Part shown: positions 17,401 to 29,870 of the stretch, one piece after another
Layout: each line of letters opens with the position of its first letter
Numbering within the stretch: position 1 is the first letter of the stretch
Source: Nematostella vectensis
Lineage: Eukaryota; Cnidaria; Anthozoa; Actiniaria; Edwardsiidae
DNA length: 60,000 bases
Reading direction: 5' to 3'
Assembly: GCF_932526225.1 (NCBI RefSeq)
Contig: NC_064047.1
Span: 9,539,994 to 9,599,993, forward strand
Program-made: the position numbers and the translations under genes
Notes under the pieces: generated by a model
Told to the model about the DNA's origin: nothing
The model's database searches: none
Seen by the model: the letters and a program-made list of their open reading frames with translations, nothing else

Positions 17401-20400
17401 GCAACACGTGTGAATCAACATGTTACAGTATAGCCGAGTCCCTCCCGAAGTGCAACCAAAGCAACACGTGTGAATCAACATGTTACAGTATGGCCGAGTC
17501 ACTCCCGAAGTGCAACCAAAGCAACACGTGTGAATCAATATGTTACAGTATAGCCTAGTCACTCCCGAAGTGCAACCAAAGCAACACGTGTGAATCAACA
17601 TGTTTCACTGTAGCCGAGTAACTTGTACATGTACAGTACAGAATAAAGTTCGATTAGAACTCGGAGCCACTTTTGGATTTGGCTACTTACTCGATTACTA
17701 CTTCCGAGTAGTAACCGTGTAACTCAGGGACAGTTCTGGTACCTGCCAAAGTGACCCCTCCCCCCCCCCCCATCCCGTCATATGCAGGTGCTGTATAAGT
17801 ACTACATGAGCTTCGGCTAGATAGTACCAGAAATTAGTACAAATAGTACTATTAGTTCATATATGTCCCTTCCGAAGTGCAGCCAAAGCAACACGTGTGA
17901 ATCAATATGTTACAGTATAGCCTAGTCACTCCCGAAGTGCAACCAAAGCAACACGTGTGAATCAACATGTTACAATACAGCCGGGTCCCTCCCGAAGTAC
18001 AACCAAGGCATCACGTGTGAATCAACATGTTACAGTATAGCCTAGTCACTCCCAAAGTACAACCAAAGCAACACGTGTGAATCAACATGTTTCACTGTAG
18101 CCGAGTCCCTCCCGAAGTGCAACCAAGGCATCACATGTGAATCAACATGTTACAGTATAGCCTAGTCACTCCCGAAGTGCAACCAAGGCAACACGAGTGA
18201 ATCAACATGTTACAGTATAGCCTAGTCACTCCCGAAGTGCAACCAAAGCAACACGTGTGAATCAACATGTTACCGTATAGCCTAGTCACTCCCGAAGTGC
18301 AACCAAAGCAACACGAGTGAATCAACATGTTACAGTATAGCCTAGTCACTCCCAAAGTACAACCAAAGCAACACGTGTGAATCAACATGCTACAGTAAAG
18401 CCGAGTCGCTCCCGAAGTGCAACCAAGGCATCACGTGTGAATCAACATGTTACAGTATAGCCTAGTCACTCCCAAAGTACAACCAAAGCAACACGTGTGA
18501 ATCAACATGTTACAGTATAGCCTAGTCACTCCCGAAGTGCAACCAAGGCATCACGTGTGAATCAACATGTTACAGTATAGCCTAGTCACTCCCAAAGTAC
18601 AACCAAAGCAACACGTGTGAATCAACATGCTACAGTAAAGCCGAGTCGCTCCCGAAGTGCAACCAAAGCAACACGTGTGAATCAACATGTTTCACTGTAG
18701 CCGAGTCCCTCCCGAAGTGCAACCAAGGCAACACGAGTGAATCAACATGTTACAGTATGGCCGAGTCCCTCCCGAAGTGCAACCAAAGCAACACGAGTGA
18801 ATCAACATGTTACAGTATGGCCGAGTCCCTCCCGAAGTGCAACCAAGGCAACACGAGTGAATCAACATGTTACAGTATAGCTGCCTTGAACTGGACCTAG
18901 CTACCTCCGAATAAAACTCTCTTGAGGTGCAACTGACAGAACTTTTCCCAAGTTCATGACAGGTACACAGAATAGGTGCAGTAAGATTAAAATATGACCG
19001 AACTACCTCCGAATGGTAAGCGAGACATGCACGAATAGTACCGAGTCCCTCCCGAAGAGCAAAAGAGACCCACCTGCTCACAAGCGAGCATCAACGCCGT
19101 CGAGCCGTTTCGCTGCGTCGCATTCACGTCGGCTCTCCGCCTCAGTAGCAATTCGACCACGGTGTCTTGACCAGCGGCAGCGGCCCATTGGAGCAGGCTC
19201 ATACCAGATAAGCCGTCAACTCTCTCAAGGTCGTAGTATCCTGACGCCAGTGCTGCTCGTATTGTATCGAGGTCACTTTCTCTGACAGCTTGCTTGAGCC
19301 GGCCTAGGGACAGGCATTACGAAATAAGTGCCTTTGTCAGCCGATATTTTGTCATTGTGTAGTTCCGGAAAATATCCAATCCCCCCCCCCCCCCACCATG
19401 GAGGGGGTCGGAGGTTTGACCCCACCCCTCTAGAATTTTCCAAATTTCCAACCCTACTGGGAAAAAAATACAGTAACTGTTAAGGAATAAAGGGCATTTT
19501 ACCCCCCCTCCCCATTCCCCTCTGGAAATTCCTGGGGTTTGACCCCCCAACCCCTCCGGAATATTTAAATCCCTCCATGGGGGGGGGGGGGGGGGGGGGG
19601 GGGGGGGTATGGATATTTTCTGGAACTACACATTCCAGCAAAATACCAAGCGTGAGAAAGCACCCATATCCGTCGGCTGATTTGTGGATTTGTGGGAGCC
19701 AAATCTGCCGATGGATCGCGCTACAATTGTGTACGACGAAAATTACCACGAATTCGTGCTATAATTTTGAAGGACGGTATTTTTTTAAATAAGGCCCAGA
19801 CCCCAAAGGCCCTGTCACACTGCGACTTGAAGCAATTTGTTGCAGAAAGTAGAGGAGCGTCCTACTTTTCGTGCCACTTTGAGTAATGCAAAACAAGTTG
19901 CAAAGGGGGTGTCACACGCAAAAAAATGCGCGTGCGACCTGCAACAATTTTTTTGCGAGACAGGTCGCAAGAGAAAAAACGTACGTGTGACAGGGCCTTA
20001 ACATTTTAGAACATCACAGGTTCTCTAATCGCTCCTCCAAGGCTCGTTAAGACAATTTAGAAAAAAATGAAAGAAATTAATGGATATGATTCCTACTTGA
20101 ACGCAATTTGACGCGGTCGGGCTAATTAAGTATACATTAAGATGCGTAATTGTTAAAAAATGAAACAGTATTTTTTGGTTATACCTCCCCTCAACCCACC
20201 TAATCTGCCGTTCTTAAGACTAAGTATAGTTAAAGTATACAGTATACACTGTGTGCTTACTTATCGGTACGTTCCTGGACTCGACTTCTGGTGATGGAAC
20301 CTCCTGGAGGGCAGTCATCTCCTGCAAACAACACAAACACATCTCAGCATCATTATACCGCCAGGGGTAGTCCAGGAGTTCCAAAATGAGGTAGGTCGAA

Positions 20401-23400
20401 ACATTGGTTTCAAGAAAGGGGGATTCATTGTTTTTCCATTTCCTTATATGTCTTGCTACTTTTAAGCCAATATCTTAAAATAGGGGGGCCCGTTCGGTCC
20501 ACCCCTAGATCCGTCCATGGCCGCCCACGCCCCTGAGTCATGGAAGGCATTCATTCCATTGGCTAAGCACTGTTAAGTGGTATCTTTATCAAGCGACCAC
20601 CCTCGGGACCCTGCTAAGAGACTCCTTAATAAAGGTTACTTTCTAAATAGGTGTACACATGGAAATTAATGAAACTGATAAATGAAACTGAACCTTAATG
20701 ATAAAAGCCGCCGCAATCACAATGGACGCTTGATTGCTCGTTTTACGTCAAACTGTTATATCTCTTAAAGGATGCCGATCATCCACTCCTTTGTCATTGT
20801 TTGTCATTAAAAAGACAACAGTTTATGCGCTTCAAAACTTCAAAATAACAATCAACGAATGAAGTCTGATATGTTGTTGACGATATTTGATTGAAAATAA
20901 CTTGGTTACTCGCTTGAAATGGCCGATGGAAATGGATTTTTTTTGTGACTCACCGTTGAGCGGGAGTATAAAATGGCGGCGTGATTGGCCTTTTTTAACA
21001 GCAATCTGCCAACTTTTATGATCAATTTTTGCCGCCAACGAGTTCTTATACCCAATAATGAGATTACTGGCCGCTAAACAGTATATATAATACATTTGAA
21101 ACCGGCGGCCAAGTTGGTGATTGTATTTCAGTGATCAAATAAATGAAAAATACGCGAAATTTAAAAGAAAACCAACTAAGAAAGCCGTGTTATCCTTGTT
21201 TATGTGTCTGTAAACATTCACCTGTCTTTCAGAGACCATACTCAGTCATTTATACGACACCAACGAAAGTTATGCTAGTTATGATACATAGATCCTCGAG
21301 TGAAACCTTATCTAAAACACGTGTAAGTAGGCGATGGTAATTACCACATCATAGACGAGCCGCTCGATGGGGAAGCTGTCCAAGTCGAAGACAAAGTCAA
21401 GGGGATCTTCTGCTTCTTCAAGGGTGTCATTCGAAGTGCAGGCCTGTTCAAATAGTACAAAAGTATTTAACCTAAAAATTTATCGATTTATGGGTCTTAG
21501 AAAGATATGCCCCCTTAACGGACCCTTCCCTCAAATACCACAACGGTAGCAACAACATCACTGCCACTATAAGGACGACGGAAGAACGAGAGAACGACCA
21601 TGAACAGCAGCAAACAACAACAACAAAAATAACACCAAAAACAATAACGACAGCTAATACATAGAACTATCTTACCTTAGATTTTTCTTGTTTCGTTTTT
21701 TCTTCACTCAGTCGCCATGGCAACGCCTCTTGTTGTAAAATCGATCCAATCAGATCTCCGTCCATCCCCCCTATGTTTACATCTTCATCCGAAACCGATG
21801 GCATTTGCACTACTCTTTTCTTGCTCTGTGCACCGACGGTGACTTTGCTCCCAACATTCTCCGAAACGGATGACTCTTTCTTCGTGTTGTTTCTTACTTT
21901 CTTCCCTACTTTCGGTACCTCCTCGACCATAAATAAATTATCTATGAATGAAAAAGTGTTAGTCTCAGAGGAGCTCGCTTTTCGCAGTTTCTTCGCCTTC
22001 TTATTACTAGCAGACATTTTTGAAATCCCATTCGCGTTTTTCTTTAATGTTCCTCGGCCATCGTGACCGACATCCGTTTTACCATTTACCGTAATATTTG
22101 TCTTAGCCCCTCCAGAACTGTCTTGTGATTTCCTTTTGCCTCCCTTTGACTTTCCTCCTCCTCCCTTCATATTTTTCACAACGGTTTTTCGTGCCCCTTT
22201 TTTTGCCCTTTCAGATGGGGCGATACAAAAACTTTCCGGATTTCTCTCCTGAGAAGTTAAACATGTTGAACTTTTGTCGATTACGGCTTCCATATTTTCC
22301 GTTGCCACAGCAGTTGAGGAAATTTCTTTCGCAATTTCTTCATCATCGCCTTCTTTACACACAATATCGGAGCCATTGTTTTGATAGGAACTTCTACTCA
22401 CTGTTAACGTAACAGCATCCTCATTCATTCCTTGCTGGTTTTCCTTAAGCTTCTCCGCTACCTTGCTCGTCACTTCACTATTATTCTGGTTGGGATCTCC
22501 AAGCTCTCTGGGCTCGTCATCCTGATGTTCCTCCCCACCACCCAGCCTTTGGCAAGCATTCTCATTGTAGTATTCATTACCTCCACTGGAGTCCTTTGCC
22601 TGCGATACCCCGCTTAAGATCTTATGGCCTGCCTTAGTAGGGCGGCAAGCATTCTCATTGTGGTTTAAATCGCTTCCACTTGCGTCCTCTGCCTTAGATA
22701 ACCCGCTCGAGATCTTATGGCCAGCCTTTGTAGGGTGGCAAGCATTCTCATTGTGGTTTACATCGCTTCCACTCGCGTCCTCTGCCCTAGATACACCACT
22801 CAAGATCGTATGACCAGCCTTTCTAGTATGGTAAGCATTCTCGTTAAGGTATTTATCCTCTCCATCATCGTCCTTTGTCTGTGACACCTCACTGGAAATC
22901 TCATTGTCAGCCTCAGTATGGCCTTTTTCCAGTTTGCCAACATCATTCCGCGAGCCATCCCCTGGTTTTATTCCTTCACGCTTATTTTTGTCCAAAGACT
23001 CTATCCAATTGTATTTATCTTGTGAATCTTCCTGATCACGTTTGTTTTCCGCTTCTCTACATTTTTCTTTCTCATCTTTGTCAGCATCACCTTCAGACAA
23101 TTCTCGTTTATCCAGCGAATTAGACAGCGCTCCCAAATTCATTTTCCCAACTTTCGCTTTTAGGACTTGGAATTTCTTGAGCAGACCTTTAGGGGTAATT
23201 CCTGACTTCTGCTGATCACTTGATGCCGCTAATATCTGGCTAGATTTCGGATCCTTAGTTGCTTCATTATAGGCCATCTTTCCTACAGAGTCATCATTTT
23301 TTTCAATACCCGTCTGTTCGATGGATTTTACGACAAGTTTGTCTTCAGTATTGGGATTTACACTGTTGGAGGTAGACACAGTCTGGGATGTTCTTGCTTC

Positions 23401-24791
23401 CTTAGAGGGGTCGCCCTGTGAACCGGCTGAGGATGTAACCTCGGAGGGGATACATATTGGGGGCTGGACAGTCTGAGCTTCTGTTTCCTCATTGAAAAAA
23501 TGTTGTCGCAGGGATTGTCTTTTTAGAGACTTTTTATCGTCGTTATTAATGTTGTTCACATCATCATCAATTTTGCCGCCAATAGAACGACTAAGGTCAT
23601 CACCATCATTACCATTATCATCGTTGTCTGTCGTTTCTTTGTTACATTCTTTCGCAAGTTTGGGGCTGCCTTTAGCACCGTGACTCTCTTTCAATGGATC
23701 GCTCTCACCGTCCTCATCCTTAACTTTGCCCTCTATACACCCTTCAAAAATGTCTTTCTTGCAGATCAAATTATCAGATTTGATATCTCCCTCGACCTCA
23801 TCGTTGTTCCTAATTCCCAATTCAAGTCCAGTTGCATCATGTAACGTTTTCTCCGTTCGGTAAAGAGGCAGCCTCGACATGGTATCCTTTAAATTACGCA
23901 CATCTATGGGTATTTCACTGGAGTCCAGTCCTTTCTTCTCCCTAAAATCAGCCGTCAAACCAACAACAGGGTTTTCCAGCTCACCTTTATTTTTTCTCTC
24001 CGCCTCTAACCTTGTAAACTCTAACATTTCTTTTCTCAAAGTCTCCATGTTCGTCGTTTTGTTCTCAGTGATTGTCTTACTTGTTGTTCCTTCAGACATT
24101 GATCCTTCATTTTGTTCTGCTTGTTTGGTATCAGCAGTGACATTTGGGTTTGCCTCTTTTGTCTCAGTAGAGGGGACAGAAGCTGGCTCAGTTGGTCGAT
24201 TTCGTTTAAAAACACTTTTACCCTCAGACATTCGAACACTATTGCTAACCGTAATATTTTCATTTGAAGAATTCGTTTTTCCTGTACTGTTTCTGTCCTC
24301 TCCGTTCTCGCTCCATTTATCATGAAACAACGATTTTCCTTGCTTAAATAACTGCCCGTTTTTCTTCTTTAATGTACTAGCTTTGTTAGGTATATCTGAA
24401 GAACCCGTAACATTCTTCTTACCTTTGCAAAATTCGGATCCCGCGGCGACAAAAGAGCTTTTAGGACGCTTGGTTACCTTTGCAAAAGGCCCAGAAGAAA
24501 AGCCAACATGAGCACCGGATGATTCTACCTCCTCTTCGTCTGTGTCACTCAATAATGATATAACCTCAACTTTTCTTCTCGGTGGCTTATTGATCGGCGA
24601 ACTGAAGGGTGATCTTGAATCCTGAGAGGAAACTTTAGTGGGATTTTTGCAGGCGTCCTCACTCCGAGAAGCGTCAAAAGAATTCCGAGAATCAACATCA
24701 GAATTCCGAGAGTCGTCATCATCATTCGGGAAATCATCATCTTTCTGCGAATCGTCGTTATCATTATTCTCAGAAATATCATCATTCTGAG

Positions 24792-24824
<33 letters not shown>

Positions 24825-27800
24825 AAAATGATGAAGTCGCCTGCGTGTAATTGTCATCCCGTCTCTCAGGCAAAAGGCCTTCTTTGCGTAAGGAGAAGAG
24901 GGCGAGCTCCTTACTGGCAAGTCTTGTCATGCCAAGAGGCTCAACGTGTTGCAGGACTTTTTCCAAATGCTCACCGCCATCCTCGCTGGTCGATGACTTT
25001 TTCCGCTTGTTTTCCTCCTCTTTCTCGGCAAGGAGTTTGCGTTTCTAAAAGTAAAGGGTGTGCAAGTATGATTTATTTTATGATAGTGTTGATGATAATG
25101 CAGGGCCGTTTCAGGAGGTGGGGCACTAGGGGCACATGCCCCCCCCTAATATTTTCAACAGTTATATATCCATATCATCAATGGCTACCTGTATCTGTTG
25201 CCGCCGCCGTTCCCGGTTCCTTCTCCTGCGTTTCCAGAATTCCTCCAGCACGTCTTCACACTCGAACACATTCTCTTCCGGTTCCCAAGTGTCGTCGTCA
25301 GGGGTGTATCCCTTCCATCGCACCTTAAAGTACCTCACGCCATCCTGAGCAACAAAAGTCTTTGTTAACCGCCATTTTGACATCTTAGCAAAATACAAAG
25401 TGTGAGAAAGCATCCATTTCCATCGCCTGATTTTGGGAGTCAATTGCAAAATGTTCGGTTGCATTTGGGAAATAAAAAAAATATGGTTATTCCTAAATTT
25501 TATTCTAGGTTTTTTTTAAGATTTTAATGAAACCATCTGTGAATAGAGCTATCATAAAAACAATTCTTCAAATCTTTGCATTGCCTCCTTCTAGCGCAGA
25601 CTTTTCTTTTCTTGAGCGTTTCCACAAGAAAGTTTACTAAAGCTCACTCACATGCTTCTAAACTAACGTTCGTACCTAGTCTCCAAAACGGCATAAACGC
25701 CCGAAAAGCATCGCGGTAAGAACGCGCTCAGACAATGAAATACAAACCATCACGACAAAGACAAATTTAGGATTTTTCAAGTTTTCAACTCGAAATTACA
25801 CTTACCGGTATTTCTTGAAAAAAAATGGACAATCGGAATTTTTCTGAAATTTCTATTGATAAAAGACAATCAATCGCTGTGCAATGGACAGGTGGGGATC
25901 CCCAACTCATTTGAAAACCGAGCGTCTTCTTCCGTTTTATATTCGTCGTTATTTTTCCGCTAAATTTGGTAGAAACACAGAAAACTTAATTTTCAAGCTG
26001 AGGAAACGAAGGAAAAACATATATTAGCAGTAAACCTTTTTCATTTTCGCCAGCTGAGTGATATTTACCTGGTTATGGCAAGATATTATGATATAAAACA
26101 TAGAGAACTTGCCATCTAAACGACACGAAAAATAAGCAATTAATATTATGCTTCACTCCAGCAGCGATGTGGCACCAGATTTAAGGTTGCAAAGAAATGA
26201 TTCTTTCCGACTCCATTTGAAATCCCACAGCAAGATCAAATGCGTAAACAGACGGACTCTGAGCGATTGAACTGTCAGCTGTGTCGATTGACGGTCACTG
26301 TATATTGGAGAACCCAAGATTTAAAGGGTGGTCACTAAACAGAGTTGGCTATGCCTAAAAACAGCCACGTTATTGAGATTTAAGCGTTGATATGTTTCAA
26401 ACAAAATAAATCGACTTAGCACTTTGGTGGTGCCAAGACGAAGCTCGATTGGAGATTGTTTAGCAGTTTCAGACAACACGTAGTCATAAAAAAGACTCTT
26501 GGCGAGACAATTAAAATATGAAATATGGTCACATGATGGCTAATTGGTTATCCTCTTATTGGGCTAGGTATTTACCATGTCATTTCGTCAACGTTATATC
26601 AACGTACCTATAGTGATCGGGGATCTCTAAGTATCAATTAGAAACATTAGTTTTTTTTCAACGGAGAACAGGTGTGGTTATATAACACAAAATGGATAGA
26701 CGTTTCCATTCGCAATAATTTTAGGGAAGGTCTCTTTCACACTCTTTGTCAGGCTAGCGAAACACCAAATGTTGAAAAAGCATCCATTTATCTGCTGATA
26801 AAATAAGAAATAACGTTGCTTTCACGTGATTATTAGATTGTATCACATAATTTGATTCCGAATAGTATGGCTGATTAGGGATGTTCGATCTCGTAAATTC
26901 TGGCGGTTTTGTGAAAAATGGGTGAGGCATTTTTTTTAATCAGTTGTAGCAGCCTTAAAAAGAGAACATAAAGAAATTACATTTAAAGATAAATACACGC
27001 AATAATAACTTTTAATTCTTTTCCAGCAGGAAAAATCCTCCCATAATTTTGTTTACCGCTTAAGTTTGGTTATTAACAAAAAAAAAAAGAAACTTAGTAA
27101 AACATAATTCGCCATAGCGGCAGGGAAAACGAAAGCACAGCAATTTGAGTTTCCACTAAAAACAAAGCAGTCAACGACTACATCAGGGTCAAGCAGTGTG
27201 AGTTATTCTGGACTTTGCATTTTTTTTTTTTTTTAGAAATGAATAAATATCAGCAATTACATAATTCAAAATCACTGTTATCAAGAGTAGGCCATGTCAG
27301 CTATTGAAAAATTCATAAAGAAAACCTGTTACGTACTCTTTCCTTTCCAATTCATTGTTGATATGGATCATTGGGGGATATATGCTAATTTTGGAAGCAT
27401 CTCTCAAACATTTTCTCAGTTTTGACATGCTATGCTCTCCCTCAAAAAAGGCGGCCTTGCTGCCCATGAACAGCCTAGCCAACTTTTTTCTATTTTTAGG
27501 AATAAATACACTTGTCCATGCTTTGCTAATAGATAAAAAGTTGAAGAACATGGCAAAGCACTAATAAGCTCTGGGGACTGGGGACTTCTTTATTTTTTGC
27601 CCCCGAGAAGAAGGGGGGGGGGGGGGGGGTTGAGAGGGAGGTATATTAAAGAGGGGGAATATACTTATATCATTTTTTTTTTTAGTTTTCATCACTATTT
27701 ATTGTATTTTGAATACAGAAGGGGAGCAAAAAAAAGCTCAAAGCTTTCAATCAATTTTTACTTTGCACAGGTTTTGATTTTTTGTCAAACAGCTCAAATC

Positions 27801-29870
27801 TAAGTCACAGGGTAGGCAGCATAACACAGATTCCCAGAATACTGCAGCTAGGCAAACGACTTGTTACAGAGCAACACATTTTGCTGCTTATTGTATATGA
27901 AAAATCTAATAACTCTAATATCTAAAATACACAAGGTAATAAATCCAATATATTTTGTTGTTTTTTGACAATTATCACTGCCATTTGAAAAAATCTAGTC
28001 CCTAATGTAACCATTTGGTTGCTATTTTTGAGCCAAGAAAAGCAAAACTTATGCACTTATCATCAGCCTGCCCTGGTTAATTAACTCCAGAATTTGTTTT
28101 TTCTGGATATATAAACTGCATCAAAATTACAACAATCCTCCCCTGGCATCATGAAGTGGTGTACATAGTCAAATGTTTTCACAAAACTATATGAAACATT
28201 ACTTTGCACTACAATGCTCAATATTTTAAGAATTATGAGCTTCTGGAAAACATAAATACCTCTTCAAATAATACCAGGTGTGATACTAGGAAAAAATAAA
28301 TGGCAATGGTCCACAAGAAAGTACAGAGAATAATAAAAAAAGAAACTACTTGAAATGTAGAAGCTTTTGCAAATAAGCAAAAGTTTTGTTTCTAGTTTTG
28401 TTATTTGTAACTGCTGACTGAATTACAAATCCTGTTGGTCTTTCCCCAGGGTATTGGCCACAAATGGCAAAATTGGGCTATGCCCCCACCCCTTGGGGAT
28501 ACTTTTTCAAAAGAAACGCTTTCTTTCCCTGGCATTCTAAAGAGGTGTCCTGGGGATTGACCACCAGCAAGCCGATGAGAAGTGCATTATAAGATTGATT
28601 ATCACAGACGCGGTATGCAGCACCAGAAGAATGTGGGAAAATATTCAAAGCAGAAACAGAATGACCAAGTATACAGTTAGAAGCAACAGAAATCCGTTTT
28701 TCATTTGGTAAATACATAGCTGTCAATCCAGCTTGTAAAGAAATCTTCTGGAATGTGGTTAAATACTGTAAATATGTTAAAAAAACAAACAAATAAGAGA
28801 ACCAATGTGGGTGAATACAGAGTATGTATGAACATTCTCACAGAAATTAGGCTTGTGATAAGGTCCAAAATCTTGTGATACCCGCCTAATGTGGGTGCGT
28901 TGACAGCTATGTCAATACTTTGAAGCACAAGTAAAAAATTGCCTAACATATTCAATCAGTAGAATCAATAATCAATATCAATTGATTTTAATTGCAGAAA
29001 AACAAGACAAAAATAGTATGATTCGATTTTGGTTATTCGAAGTTAATAATCAATATCAATTGATTTTAATTGCAGAAAAACAAGACAAAAATAGTATGAT
29101 TCGATTTTGGTTATTCGAAGTTTATTATTCGAAGTTTGGTTATTAACAAAAAAAAAGAAACTTAGTAAAACATAATTCGCCATAGCGGCGAATAGATAAT
29201 GCGTGATATTAATATGTCTTTGCGTTAAAAATTATGTTTGAGAAGTATCCATTAATTTGTGTGTATATAATCTTAGAGTATCTGCCAAATAAATATGAGT
29301 AGCATAAGCTTCGAGATCTTGAAAACACAAACCTAATCTGAAGTGAAAACTGTATGTTATACACAACGTTAAATATCAGTGTTATTTCAATCATGGAGCT
29401 CAATCTTGTTCTATTTCCTAGATCATTCGAAGAGCGCGCGAGTTAACTTTATCATTATGACATAACTTAAATATAACCCATACAGAACCCGTACACCGTA
29501 GATATAAATAAACCTGGGGAATAAAAGTCAACACAATCTTCTAGAGTGCAACACGATCTATCTCTGTTACATTAGGAACACAGCGAAAGTAGTGCGCAAA
29601 GCAGAACAAAGCAGAACAAAGCGAAAATTATATTAACTTATTTTTCTAATTTTAGTATGGAATCGATGGCAGGTGACGGTAGCCGGGAAACTTGTTCTGT
29701 TTGCGAGCTAAGGACTTTCGTCATAAACGCTGCAAAAAACTGTCATCAAAAGTACGGATCCAAAAGTACTGTAATAAAAAAAAACAGGTGAACATTTACA
29801 GTACCTTTGTCCGGGTGTCAACGATAGTTTCGACTTCAAAAAGTTCTTCGGCTTGCTCATCTTCGGCCAT
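14439..29870 (-). CDS. MPHOSPH8: MPP8-like chromodomain and ankyrin protein, eleven exons
   Basis: Exons 29805-29870, 25189-25344, 21676-25044, 21345-21443, 20261-20321, 19074-19303, 16363-16449, 15785-15939, 15549-15703, 14945-15072 and 14439-14564 join in frame to 1543 aa with GT-AG borders. The chromodomain (about 10-62) has FEVETIVD, VRWKGY and TWEPEENV. Cage residues Phe11, Trp32 and Tyr35 have the spacing of the MPP8 H3K9me3 cage. Residues 75-1197 come from one giant exon: Asp/Ser/Lys-rich, probably disordered, with poly-Asp near 146-160 and 31-aa repeats at about 785-906. Ankyrin repeats span about 1252-1407, then a conserved C-terminal domain. In vertebrates MPP8 is the chromatin reader of the HUSH silencing complex (860 aa in human). 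The order chromo-linker-ankyrin-C-domain argues against CDYL or CBX. Function here is inferred. Confidence 0.9.
16030..16300. repeat. 41-bp minisatellite followed by a CAC/CAT run
   Basis: The word TACCATGCG recurs at 16081, 16122, 16163, 16204 (variant), 16245 and 16284. A trinucleotide CAC/CAT run follows to 16352. It lies in an intron of the MPP8-like gene. Since 41 is not a multiple of three, overlapping open frames here are by-products. Confidence 0.9.
16771..18890. repeat. 60-bp satellite with an 846-bp higher-order duplication
   Basis: The unit has CGAAGTGCAACCAAAGCAAC, GTGTGAATCAACATGTTAC and GCCGAGTCCCTC. The period is exactly 60 bp across 17020-17610 and again to about 18880, roughly 25 copies. 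A 250-bp non-satellite lead-in starting AGTAACTTGTACATG occurs at 16771 and 17617, giving an 846-bp block duplication. It fills an MPP8-like intron and makes frames of repeated CNQ/HTCCFGC peptides that are not genes. Confidence 0.95.
19357..19631. mobile_element. inverted-repeat element with inner C-run and G-run
   Basis: Ends GTGTAGTTCCGGAAAATATCC and GGATATTTTCTGGAACTACAC are inverted copies. The C-run near 19380 and the long G-run near 19580 lie just inside the ends, so the whole unit is a hairpin. No clear target duplication could be set. It sits in an MPP8-like intron. Confidence 0.75.
19806..19999. mobile_element. 194-bp inverted-repeat element (CCCTGTCACAC ends)
   Basis: Left end AAGGCCCTGTCACAC and right end GTGTGACAGGGCCTT are exact inverted copies. 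The interior is short and non-coding with repeated GCGAC words. It looks like a MITE; the superfamily is not decided, as no clean target duplication is visible. Confidence 0.8.
20763..21080. repeat. dispersed repeat family A, longest copy
   Basis: Contains ATGTTGTTGACGATATTTGA, GGCCGATGGAAATGGATT, GACTCACCGTTGAGCGGGAG and AAAATGGCGGCGTGATTGGC. Copies in either orientation lie at 5984-6060, 6860-6975, 43757-43915 and 47690-47905. No coding capacity; it reads like a MITE family, but ends were not defined. Confidence 0.75.
22550..22915 (-). repeat. 93-bp coding tandem repeat in the MPP8-like giant exon
   Basis: GGCAAGCATT recurs at 22551, 22644, 22737 and (as GGTAAGCATT) 22830, a 93-bp period. 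It encodes about four copies of a 31-aa unit with NENAC, KAGHKI and SKAEDASGSD. The copies remain in frame and differ by substitutions, so they are read as protein. Confidence 0.9.
25345..29804 (-). other. MPP8-like intron 1
   Basis: A 4.5-kb AT-rich intron. It contains a 78-bp tandem duplication (AATAATCAATATCAATTG at 28968 and 29046), a sequence shared between 27060-27120 and 29130-29190 (CATAATTCGCCATAGCGGC), and a G-run near 27607. A short plus-strand frame from 29656 with CSVCEL was noticed but has no further support. Confidence 0.6.

Noticed and set aside
17005-18880. Cys-rich repeated peptides on both strands, and a CRISPR-like look
   Set aside because: Uniform 60-bp units without variable spacers form a satellite, not a CRISPR array or a Cys-rich gene.
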